Part shown: positions 1 through 5,971 of the stretch, in pieces
How positions within the stretch are numbered: the first letter of the stretch is position 1
How the letters are laid out: each line of letters starts with the position of its first letter
NCBI GenBank assembly: GCA_029248845.1
Contig: JAQWIO010000144.1
Location: forward strand, 1-12,589
DNA length: 12,589 nucleotides
Origin: Polaribacter sp.
GTDB lineage: Bacteria > Bacteroidota > Bacteroidia > Flavobacteriales > Flavobacteriaceae
Reading direction: 5' to 3'
Notes under the pieces: model-generated
The model's database searches: none
What the model saw: only the letters and a program-made list of their open reading frames with translations
What the model was told of the DNA's origin: nothing
Made by a program: the position numbers and the translations under genes

Positions 1-58
1 CAAGATCGAAGGTTTTTAGTTTGCTATTTACTACTCTATTTATAATTTCTTCTGCCAT
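1..58 (-). CDS. DUF2480-family protein, N-terminal fragment (runs off the window)
   Basis: Reading the minus strand from the ATG at 58-56 gives 19 codons, MAEEIINRVVNSKLKTFDL, with no stop before the window edge. From memory this matches the start of DUF2480 proteins, conserved in Flavobacteriia and often placed just after SufE and a DUF59 gene. The start lies 23 nt after the stop of the DUF59 gene on the same strand, so it is probably the third gene of that operon. The function of DUF2480 is not known to me. Identification rests on a short N-terminus plus context, so it is moderately sure. Confidence 0.6.
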   Translation of the reverse strand, partial: MAEEIINRVVNSKLKTFDL

Positions 59-81
59 TTCTTTAGTCGATAATAATTTAT

Positions 82-402
82 TTAAAGCATTCCTAATTCA
101 AGCTTTGCTTCTTCACTCATCATTTCTTGTGTCCATGTTGGATCAAAAGTAATTTCTACTTCACAATTTTCTATTTCTTTCAAGGTTTTTACTTTATCCT
201 CAATTTCTACAGGCAAACTTTCTGCAACTGGGCAATTTGGAGATGTTAACGTCATCAATATTTTCGCATTATTTTCTTCTGATACAAAAACATCATAAAT
301 TAAACCTAATTCATATATATCTACCGGTATTTCTGGATCGTAAATTGTTTTTAATACACTTACAATTTTATCTCCTATTTCTTCTAATTCTTTATCCGTC
401 AT
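82..402 (-). CDS. DUF59 / MIP18-family Fe-S assembly protein (SufT-like)
   Basis: A 106-residue single-domain protein of the DUF59 (MIP18) family, whose members include SufT and PaaD and help mature iron-sulfur proteins in the cytoplasm. Visible signatures are DPEIPVDIYELGLIY at residues 22-36, TLTSPNCP at 51-58 with the family cysteine C57, and FDPTW at 86-90. A second cysteine is C80. Length is normal for the stand-alone family. Its ATG is 12 nt downstream of the sufE stop, so the two are surely co-transcribed, and a DUF2480 gene follows 23 nt later. The context supports a SUF-pathway accessory role rather than the phenylacetate (PaaD) role. No separate promoter was seen. Confidence 0.88.
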   Translation of the reverse strand: MTDKELEEIGDKIVSVLKTIYDPEIPVDIYELGLIYDVFVSEENNAKILMTLTSPNCPVAESLPVEIEDKVKTLKEIENCEVEITFDPTWTQEMMSEEAKLELGML

Positions 403-414
403 CTTTTTAAAATC

Positions 415-840
415 TTAATTTGCTAATCTTGTTTGCTGTACAATTGCATACATTTTTATTTGTTTTATCATAGAAACCAAACCGTTTGCTCTTGTAGGAG
501 ATAAGTGTTCTTTTAACCCCACTTCATCTATAAAACTAGTTTCTGCAGTTAAAATATCTCCAGGTTTCTGTCCAGAATAAACACGCAATAAAAGGGCTGC
601 AATTCCTTTTGTAAGGATCGCGTCGCTATCAGCAGAGAATTTAATCGTATCGTTTTCTAATTCTGAATACAACCAAACTTTAGACTGACATCCTTTAATT
701 AGATTTTCATCTAATTTAAACTGGTCATCAATTATTGGCAACGATTTTCCTAGCTCTATTAAATATTCGTATCGATCCATCCAATCATCAAACATAGAAA
801 ACTCATCAATAATTTCTTCTTGTATTTCTTTGATAGTCAT
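415..840 (-). CDS. sufE: SufE family cysteine desulfurase sulfur acceptor
   Basis: A 141-residue SufE protein. SufE accepts persulfide sulfur from the cysteine desulfurase SufS through a conserved cysteine and passes it to the SufBCD scaffold. The acceptor is C51 in the segment LIKGCQSKVW (residues 47-56), the family signature and the same number as in E. coli SufE. No other cysteine is present. It is the first gene of a minus-strand run sufE, DUF59, DUF2480. The SufS, SufB, SufC and SufD genes are not directly upstream, because the upstream neighbour is a divergent PfkB kinase gene. A possible promoter is a near-consensus -7 box (TATTTTTA, minus strand 892-885), but no convincing -33 TTG was found. 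A 14-nt dyad, CCTTTTTTAAAAGG, at 871-884 lies in the presumed leader. Confidence 0.93.
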   Translation of the reverse strand: MTIKEIQEEIIDEFSMFDDWMDRYEYLIELGKSLPIIDDQFKLDENLIKGCQSKVWLYSELENDTIKFSADSDAILTKGIAALLLRVYSGQKPGDILTAETSFIDEVGLKEHLSPTRANGLVSMIKQIKMYAIVQQTRLAN

Positions 841-858
841 TTTTTAAACTTATTTTTG
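829..858 (+). promoter_or_regulatory. Candidate Bacteroidota-type promoter for the PfkB kinase gene, overlapping the sufE start
   Basis: TTTG at 829-832, an 18-nt spacer, then TATTTTTG at 851-858 match the Bacteroidota vegetative promoter pattern (-33 TTTG/TTG, -7 TAnnTTTG) without a mismatch. The -33 box lies inside the first codons of the divergent sufE gene. Transcription would begin near 865, leaving a leader of about 155 nt before the kinase ATG at 1019. That leader holds a perfect 7-bp inverted repeat (GTTAAAC 949-955, GTTTAAC 972-978). This is a motif match only; a closer promoter for the kinase was not found. Confidence 0.45.
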
Positions 859-998
859 CGGTTGTAAACTCCTTTTTTAAAAGGTAAAAATACGATAAAA
901 AGCATTAAAATCGCTTGTTAAAGATAAAGTAAACAGATTATTAATTTAGTTAAACGTCATGGTTACATATTGTTTAACCTATTTAAACACCTTCTGAC

Positions 999-1021
999 AA
1001 GGAAGGTTAGAATGATATATG
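999..1021 (+). promoter_or_regulatory. Shine-Dalgarno-like site and two competing ATGs ahead of the PfkB kinase
   Basis: AAGGAAGG at 999-1006 is the most Shine-Dalgarno-like sequence I noticed ahead of a gene here, where most starts have only A-rich leaders. It is 12 nt from the kinase ATG (1019) but only 5 nt from another ATG at 1012. The 1012 ATG opens a 14-codon out-of-frame reading frame ending at 1056. An in-frame TGA at 1013-1015 rules out any longer kinase N-terminus, so 1019 is the earliest possible start, and it gives the expected MSKLLVIG beginning. Confidence 0.4.
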
Positions 1022-1945
1022 AGCAAATTATTAGTAATTGGCACTGTTGCATTTGATGCCATTGAAACTCCTTTTGGTAAAACAGACAAAATACTAGGTG
1101 GTTCTGGGACTTTTGTGGGTCTGGCCGCAAGTCAATTTGAAGTAAAAACAGGTGTTGTTTCTGTTGTCGGTGGAGATTTTCCTGCGTCTTATTTAGAGAT
1201 GATGAATTCTAAAGGCATAAATACTGAGGGAGTCGAAATTGTAAAAGAAGGAAAAACTTTTTTCTGGAGTGGTAAATATCACAATGACATGAACTCAAGA
1301 GATACATTAATTACAGAATTAAATGTATTAGAAACCTTTGCACCGGTAGTTCCTGAAAATTTTAAAGATGCTGCAATTGTAATGTTAGGAAACTTACATC
1401 CACAAACACAAGCATCTGTTCTAGATCAAATGACAAAAAAACCTAAGTTAGTCGTTTTAGACACGATGAACTTTTGGATGGATATTGCTTTAGACGATTT
1501 ACATTCTATTTTAAAAAGAGTCGATGTAATTACCATTAATGATGAAGAAGCTCGTCAGTTATCTGGAGAATATTCTCTAGTAAATGCCGCTAAAAAAATT
1601 CATGAAATGGGACCGAAATATGTAGTTATTAAAAAAGGAGAACATGGAGCCCTGTTGTTTAATAATGGAAAAATGTTTTATGCCCCAGCTTTGCCATTGG
1701 CTGAAGTTTTTGACCCAACGGGTGCTGGAGATACATTTGCCGGTGGTTTTTGTGGATATTTAGCAAAAACAGAAAATCTTTCTTTTGAAAACATGAAGAA
1801 TGCTATCATTTATGGTTCCAATTTAGCTTCGTTTTGCGTAGAGAAATTTGGAACAGAGCGCATGCAGGAGTTATCATCAAAGGATGTTAAAACTCGTTTA
1901 AAAGCTTTTAAAGATTTAACGCAATTTGATATAAAAATATCTTAA
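1019..1945 (+). CDS. PfkB (ribokinase) family sugar or nucleoside kinase
   Basis: A 308-residue PfkB-family kinase, an ATP-dependent cytoplasmic enzyme that phosphorylates a sugar, nucleoside or similar alcohol. The C-terminal family signature DPTGAGDTFAGGF is at residues 232-244, with the GAGD anion hole and catalytic base D238. The N-terminal part has the glycine-rich substrate region GGSGTFVGLAAS (27-38). TINDEEARQLSG (172-183) is the usual mid-domain N-D-E-E segment. Length is typical for the family. The substrate cannot be read from sequence. It lies 54 nt upstream of a PurF-like gene on the same strand, with a hairpin between them, so a role in nucleoside or ribose-phosphate metabolism is plausible but inferred. 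The start is fixed by an in-frame stop at 1013. Confidence 0.9.
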   Translation: MSKLLVIGTVAFDAIETPFGKTDKILGGSGTFVGLAASQFEVKTGVVSVVGGDFPASYLEMMNSKGINTEGVEIVKEGKTFFWSGKYHNDMNSRDTLITELNVLETFAPVVPENFKDAAIVMLGNLHPQTQASVLDQMTKKPKLVVLDTMNFWMDIALDDLHSILKRVDVITINDEEARQLSGEYSLVNAAKKIHEMGPKYVVIKKGEHGALLFNNGKMFYAPALPLAEVFDPTGAGDTFAGGFCGYLAKTENLSFENMKNAIIYGSNLASFCVEKFGTERMQELSSKDVKTRLKAFKDLTQFDIKIS

Positions 1946-1949
1946 TTTT

Positions 1950-1978
1950 AGTCCGCAGTTTTTTTCTGTGGATTTTTT
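1950..1978 (+). terminator. Intrinsic terminator or attenuator between the PfkB and PurF-like genes
   Basis: CCGCAG (1953-1958) pairs with CTGTGG (1966-1971) through one G-U pair around a seven-T loop. The stem can be extended by AGT/ATT, and it is followed by six Ts (1973-1978). It begins 5 nt after the kinase stop codon. No promoter motif was seen between it and the purF-like ATG at 2000, so the downstream gene may depend on read-through. Confidence 0.7.
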
Positions 1979-1999
1979 ATTTAAAAAAAACAAATACCA

Positions 2000-3898
2000 A
2001 TGAGTGATGCTATTAAGCACGAATGTGGAATTGCATTAGTACGATTAAAAAAACCTTTACAATTTTACAAAGACAAATACGGTTCTGCGTTTTATGGAAT
2101 TAACAAAATGTATTTGTTAATGGAAAAACAGCACAATCGTGGCCAAGATGGAGCTGGTTTTGCTAGCGTAAAGTTTAATGTAGAACCAGGAACAAGGTAT
2201 GTTAGTAGAGTTCGTTCTAACAAGTCTCAACCAATACAAGATATTTTTGGACAAATAAACGATCGTCTAAATGGAGTTTTAGAACAAAATCCTGACAAAA
2301 AAGAAGATGTTGCTTGGCAAGAAGAAAACATGCCATACATCGGGAATTTGTTTCTTGGACACGTCCGATACGGTACTTTTGGGAAAAATAGTATAGAAAG
2401 TGTACATCCCTTTTTACGTCAAAGCAATTGGAAACACAAAAATTTAATTGTAGCTGGAAATTTTAACATGACCAATTCTAAACAAATGTTAGAAGAACTG
2501 GTAGAATTAGGTCAGCATCCAAAAGAGTTTACAGACACTGTAACTGTAATGGAAAAAATTGGCCATTTTTTAGAAGACGAAGTGTCTAAATTATATCAAA
2601 AAGCAAAGAAAAAAGGATTTAATAAAAAAAATGCTTCTCCTTTTATCGAAGAAAATTTAAGTCTTAAAAAAGTATTAAAAAGATCTTCTAAAAACTGGGA
2701 TGGAGGTTATGCTATGGCCGGTTTGGTTGGTCATGGAGATGCTTTTGTTTTGAGAGATCCTAATGGAATTAGACCTACTTACTTTTATGAAGATGAAGAG
2801 GTTGTTGTAGTAGCATCAGAAAGACCTGTTATTCAAACAGTTTTTAATGTAAAAATTGATGATGTTAAAGAATTAGAAAGAGGTCATGCATTGATCATCA
2901 AAAAAAATGGAAAAACATCTATAAAGCTAGTCAATAAACCTAAAGAGAAATTAGCTTGTTCTTTTGAGCGTATTTATTTTTCTAGAGGAAGTGATGCCGC
3001 CATTTACGAAGAACGTAAAAATCTTGGGAAATTTGTTTTTCCCAAAGTTTTAAACTCTATTAATAGTGATATTTCAAATACCGTTTTTTCGTTCATTCCA
3101 AATACAGCAGAAACCTCTTTTTATGGGATGACTGAAGCTGCTGAGGATCTATTAAATCAACAAAAAACTGCAAAAATTTTAGCCGGAGGAAAAAGTTTAT
3201 CTTCAGAGAAAGTTACCGAAATTTTATCTGAAAGACCACGTTTTGAAAAAATAGCTATTAAAGACGCAAAATTAAGAACCTTTATTGCTGATGATAGTAG
3301 TAGAGATGACTTAGTTGAGCATGTTTATGATATTACCTATGGTGTTGTAAAACCAACCGACAATCTTGTTATTATTGACGATAGTATTGTTAGAGGAACC
3401 ACTCTAAAGAAAAGTATTATTAGAATATTAGACAGGCTGAATCCTAAAAAAATAGTCGTGGTATCTTCTGCTCCTCAAATTCGTTACCCAGATTGCTACG
3501 GAATAGATATGGCTAAAATCGATGCATTTATTGCTTTTAAAGCAGCATTGGCCTTATTAAAGGATACAAATCAATATCATATTGTTGATGATGTTTATAA
3601 AAAATGTAAAGAACAACAATCAAAAATGGATGTTGAAATTGTAAACTATGTAAAAGAAATATATAAGCCTTTTAGCGCTGAAGAGATCTCTATGAAAATT
3701 GCAGAAATGTTAAAAACAAAAGACATTAAAGCAGAAGTAGAAGTCATTTATCAATCTACAGAAGGCTTGCACAAAGCTTGTCCCGAAAACCTTGGCGACT
3801 GGTACTTTACTGGAAACTACCCAACAGCTGGAGGTCTTAGAGTTGTAAATCAATCTTTTATAAATTTCTACGAAAAAAACAGCAAAAGAGCATACTAA
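2000..3898 (+). CDS. Long, divergent PurF-like amidophosphoribosyltransferase (class II glutamine amidotransferase + PRTase)
   Basis: A 632-residue protein, clearly longer than typical PurF (about 470-510). PurF makes phosphoribosylamine from PRPP and glutamine, the first step of purine synthesis. N-terminal Ntn-type glutaminase: C9-G after a short MSDAIKHE propeptide, NRGQDGAG (46-53), HVRYGTFG (121-128), TDT (178-180) and DPNGIRP (253-259). C-terminal phosphoribosyltransferase: RTFI (426-429) and the PRPP motif VIIDDSIVRGTTL (457-469). Oddities: the usual NGN of the glutaminase reads NFN (154-156), and the KLNP-like flexible-loop region before the PRPP motif is replaced. Only three of four expected Fe-S ligand cysteines have counterparts (C320, C499, C594), because the CxxC just before FTG near the C-terminus is absent. 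A Lys-rich insertion spans about 194-230. Possibly a Bacteroidota-specific PurF or a paralog with another acceptor. A strong terminator follows. Confidence 0.85.
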   Translation: MSDAIKHECGIALVRLKKPLQFYKDKYGSAFYGINKMYLLMEKQHNRGQDGAGFASVKFNVEPGTRYVSRVRSNKSQPIQDIFGQINDRLNGVLEQNPDKKEDVAWQEENMPYIGNLFLGHVRYGTFGKNSIESVHPFLRQSNWKHKNLIVAGNFNMTNSKQMLEELVELGQHPKEFTDTVTVMEKIGHFLEDEVSKLYQKAKKKGFNKKNASPFIEENLSLKKVLKRSSKNWDGGYAMAGLVGHGDAFVLRDPNGIRPTYFYEDEEVVVVASERPVIQTVFNVKIDDVKELERGHALIIKKNGKTSIKLVNKPKEKLACSFERIYFSRGSDAAIYEERKNLGKFVFPKVLNSINSDISNTVFSFIPNTAETSFYGMTEAAEDLLNQQKTAKILAGGKSLSSEKVTEILSERPRFEKIAIKDAKLRTFIADDSSRDDLVEHVYDITYGVVKPTDNLVIIDDSIVRGTTLKKSIIRILDRLNPKKIVVVSSAPQIRYPDCYGIDMAKIDAFIAFKAALALLKDTNQYHIVDDVYKKCKEQQSKMDVEIVNYVKEIYKPFSAEEISMKIAEMLKTKDIKAEVEVIYQSTEGLHKACPENLGDWYFTGNYPTAGGLRVVNQSFINFYEKNSKRAY

Positions 3899-3928
3899 AT
3901 CTCCCACAAAATTGAAATAACGCAGATT

Positions 3929-3956
3929 AAAATACGTCTTTCGACGTATTTTTTTT
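3929..3956 (+). terminator. Strong intrinsic terminator after the PurF-like gene
   Basis: AATACGTC (3931-3938) and GACGTATT (3943-3950) form a perfect stem, extended to 10 bp by flanking A/T pairs, around a TTTC loop. The run of T at 3949-3956 follows. It sits 30 nt after the stop codon of the PurF-like gene. On the opposite strand the tail is only TTTTAATC, so it probably works mainly in the plus direction. Confidence 0.88.
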
Positions 3957-3975
3957 GAATAGCAACTATTCTTTA

Positions 3976-3997
3976 AAAAAGTTAAAAATGACTTTTT
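3976..3997 (-). terminator. Weak candidate terminator for the MscS-family gene
   Basis: AAAAAGT (3976-3982) and ACTTTTT (3991-3997) form a 7-bp AT-rich stem with an 8-nt loop. On the minus strand, downstream of the channel gene, the 3' arm reads ACTTTTTT. A second small hairpin, GAATAG-CAA-CTATTC, lies at 3957-3971. The stem has a single G-C pair, so confidence is low. Confidence 0.25.
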
Positions 3998-4054
3998 AGA
4001 TTTTAAATTAACTTAATTAGATTCCTTTAAACATTTATTTAATACCTACTCTTT

Positions 4055-5683
4055 TTATTCAGAATCTGAATAATTTTCATTGCTAAAATCTTTTACCACC
4101 TTAGTAATAACTGCATCAATTCTATCTTTATTGATATCATATTTAAGACTTAAACCTTTCTTCTCTGGAAATTGCTCTATAGTAACGGTTGTTGACGGAA
4201 ATGCAAAATCAACACCCAATTCTTTTGCTAATTTTACAATAGCAATGTGTAATCTGTGCTTTGATGATTGCTCTATACCCCAGGCCAAACTTTTAAAGTA
4301 TACATTTACCATGACCAACAAGGCAGAGTCCCCAAAACCTGTAAACTCAACATTAAAGGAATCTGATCGAGTTTCTGGATGTGCTATTATAATTTCTCGA
4401 ACTCCTTTTACAAATGCTTCAATTAATTCTGGTGGCGTATCATAACGCAAGCCTAAATTAGTATTGTAACGTCTAAACAAACGCAAGCCTTTATTATTAA
4501 TAACAATTTCAGACAATTTACTATTAGGGATTTGGTATACTGATGTATCTGCAGCACGAACGCTTGTAGACCTAAAACCAACTTTTTCAACGGTCCCAAC
4601 AACTTCTCCAGCCTCAATCCAATCTTTTATATGAAAGGGTTTATCAAGAAAAATCATGATCGTTCCTATTAAGTTTCTTACAGTATCCTGAGACGCCAAT
4701 GCAACAGCCAAACCTCCAATTGTTGCACCTGCTAGCATGGTGGTTGCATCTACTCCAAATAAAATTAACAATCTAAAAACACCAATTACTATAACTAACC
4801 CAGTAAAAAAACTGTTTAAGATAGGCACTAATTGGTCATCTAATTTACCATGAGATTTTTCTGCAAACTCCCCATAAATAAACATAACAACTTGAACTAA
4901 TTTTAAAAATACGTATATCCAAAATATAGTTTTAGCAATATTTAAACCTAAAAATATCCATGTATTAATCTCTAATCCAAATTGAAGGGATGGAGCAATT
5001 TTATCTGCAAAAGCAACACTAACTAATAAACTGATTGGGTGTGCCAGTTTTTTAAGCACCTTATTGACTTCTAAATTTGTATTTTTTGTTATTTGATGTT
5101 GAATTCTTCTTAGGATAAAAAACGCAATTCTTTTAACGATTAGAAAGATCAAATATCCTAAAACTATCATTATTAAGAAACCGATAAACTGCCATAATTC
5201 TATCCCTATCATTTTTTTATGCCCCGAAACTGGAATTATATTTTGTATTTTTTCAACATACCAAGGATAAACTTCTTTATATAAACTTTCTATCTTCACA
5301 ACAGTTTCTGATGAAAAATACCAATTTTCTCCTGTTTTTTCTAAATAAATATCGGGCATTCTTTGAGGAAATAAAACATATTTAAAATAGGAAGAATATC
5401 CTATAGAATCTTTATAGTTTGGGTTTGTTGGGATCTTATTGACATCAACATATAGCCCCTTACCATCGAGAACTTGTTTGATTTTAATTGCTTTTTTAAT
5501 TGCCGCAATTTCAGAAAGTCCTAAAATTGTTTTGGCCGCTTTTTTAGGTTCATAAGAATCTGCTTGTAAAAAATACAAATGCGTATAAACTGTTGCATGC
5601 GGATTGCTCAAATCTACACGAGTGCTGTCTTGAGCAATGCTAAACATTGGCAGGAAAAAGAGTAACCACAGAAAATTTTTCAT
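4055..5683 (-). CDS. MscS-family mechanosensitive ion channel with exported N-terminal domain
   Basis: A 542-residue MscS-family protein, a channel of the inner membrane that opens under membrane tension. Residues 1-17 form a signal peptide (hydrophobic core, likely cleavage SIA|Q). Residues 18-155 form a non-membrane, presumably periplasmic domain. Membrane segments follow at about 163-190, 213-230 and 242-270. The pore helix lies at about 313-345: a Gly/Ala-rich run TIGGLAVALASQDTVRNLIG (321-340) matches the MscS pore lining. The beta domain follows, with GTVEKVGFRST (363-373) and YQIPNSKL (383-390), then a cytoplasmic alpha/beta region to about 510. E. coli MscS is 286 residues, so the extra length is mainly the N-terminal domain. 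A well-formed promoter lies just upstream, so it is likely transcribed alone. A perfect 19-nt palindrome (4055-4073) covers its last codons and stop. Confidence 0.92.
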   Translation of the reverse strand: MKNFLWLLFFLPMFSIAQDSTRVDLSNPHATVYTHLYFLQADSYEPKKAAKTILGLSEIAAIKKAIKIKQVLDGKGLYVDVNKIPTNPNYKDSIGYSSYFKYVLFPQRMPDIYLEKTGENWYFSSETVVKIESLYKEVYPWYVEKIQNIIPVSGHKKMIGIELWQFIGFLIMIVLGYLIFLIVKRIAFFILRRIQHQITKNTNLEVNKVLKKLAHPISLLVSVAFADKIAPSLQFGLEINTWIFLGLNIAKTIFWIYVFLKLVQVVMFIYGEFAEKSHGKLDDQLVPILNSFFTGLVIVIGVFRLLILFGVDATTMLAGATIGGLAVALASQDTVRNLIGTIMIFLDKPFHIKDWIEAGEVVGTVEKVGFRSTSVRAADTSVYQIPNSKLSEIVINNKGLRLFRRYNTNLGLRYDTPPELIEAFVKGVREIIIAHPETRSDSFNVEFTGFGDSALLVMVNVYFKSLAWGIEQSSKHRLHIAIVKLAKELGVDFAFPSTTVTIEQFPEKKGLSLKYDINKDRIDAVITKVVKDFSNENYSDSE

Positions 5684-5715
5684 ATTTACTTTGTTAAAAT
5701 GTGTGAAACAAAAAA

Positions 5716-5749
5716 CAAATTTAAACTTTTTCTATTTTCTAGGTCAAAA
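5716..5749 (-). promoter_or_regulatory. Bacteroidota-type promoter for the MscS-family gene
   Basis: On the minus strand TTTTGAC (5749-5743), a 19-nt spacer and TAAATTTG (5723-5716) give TTG-N21-TAnnTTTG with no mismatch to the Bacteroidota consensus. Transcription would start near 5709, leaving about 26 nt before the ATG at 5683. The spacing equals that of the queA promoter. Confidence 0.7.
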
Positions 5750-5887
5750 TAAGGGTAACTAATAATTTAAAAATAAAAAATAGACGAACTGAAGAACATA
5801 AAAACTGGGCAAAATAAGAGAAAGAAATGAACCTTTTAATTGATTCCTTAAATTGTAAAAACTTCATTTTATTTTTAATACTTATTT

Positions 5888-5966
5888 GCGTTAGGGATTG
5901 AAGTGACATCCTTTTTTGAGGAATGAAAAAAAGATCTAACAGAAAGCCCGACCTTGTGTAACGCCC
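5888..5966. repeat. 79-bp element with inverted termini and an internal hairpin (probable interspersed repeat)
   Basis: The element starts GCGTTAGGGATTG (plus strand, 5888) and ends AAGCCCGACC-N6-AACGCCC (5966). The outer ends GCGTTA (5888-5893) and TAACGC (5959-5964) are perfect inverted repeats. Inside, ATCCTTTTTT (5908-5917) pairs with AAAAAAAGAT (5926-5935) around an 8-nt loop, with one C/A mismatch on the plus strand that becomes a G-U pair on the minus strand. It is much richer in G+C at its ends than the flanks. It lies 5 bp past the stop of the carbonic-anhydrase-like gene. I recall very similar short intergenic sequences (TTAGGGATTG...AAGCCCGACC...ACGCCC) recurring in flavobacterial genomes, but only one copy is present here, so the repeat nature is inferred. 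Confidence 0.65.
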
Positions 5967-5971
5967 AACTT

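Noticed and set aside
829..1018. A known riboswitch in the long leader of the PfkB kinase
   Set aside because: I could not match it to conserved cores I know; only a 7-bp inverted repeat is visible.
4080..4445. A 121-codon plus-strand reading frame opposite the MscS-family gene
   Set aside because: The minus-strand frame has clear MscS motifs over the same bases, so this is a mirror frame.
5739..5867. A 42-codon minus-strand reading frame (start MKFLQFKE) upstream of the MscS-family gene
   Set aside because: It is Phe/Leu-rich as expected from AT-rich noncoding DNA, has no recognisable similarity, and its end overlaps the channel gene's promoter.
5888..5966. The 79-bp element as a CRISPR repeat, tRNA or standard terminator
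   Set aside because: Only one copy is present, there is no cloverleaf or CCA-type acceptor, and no T run follows the hairpin.
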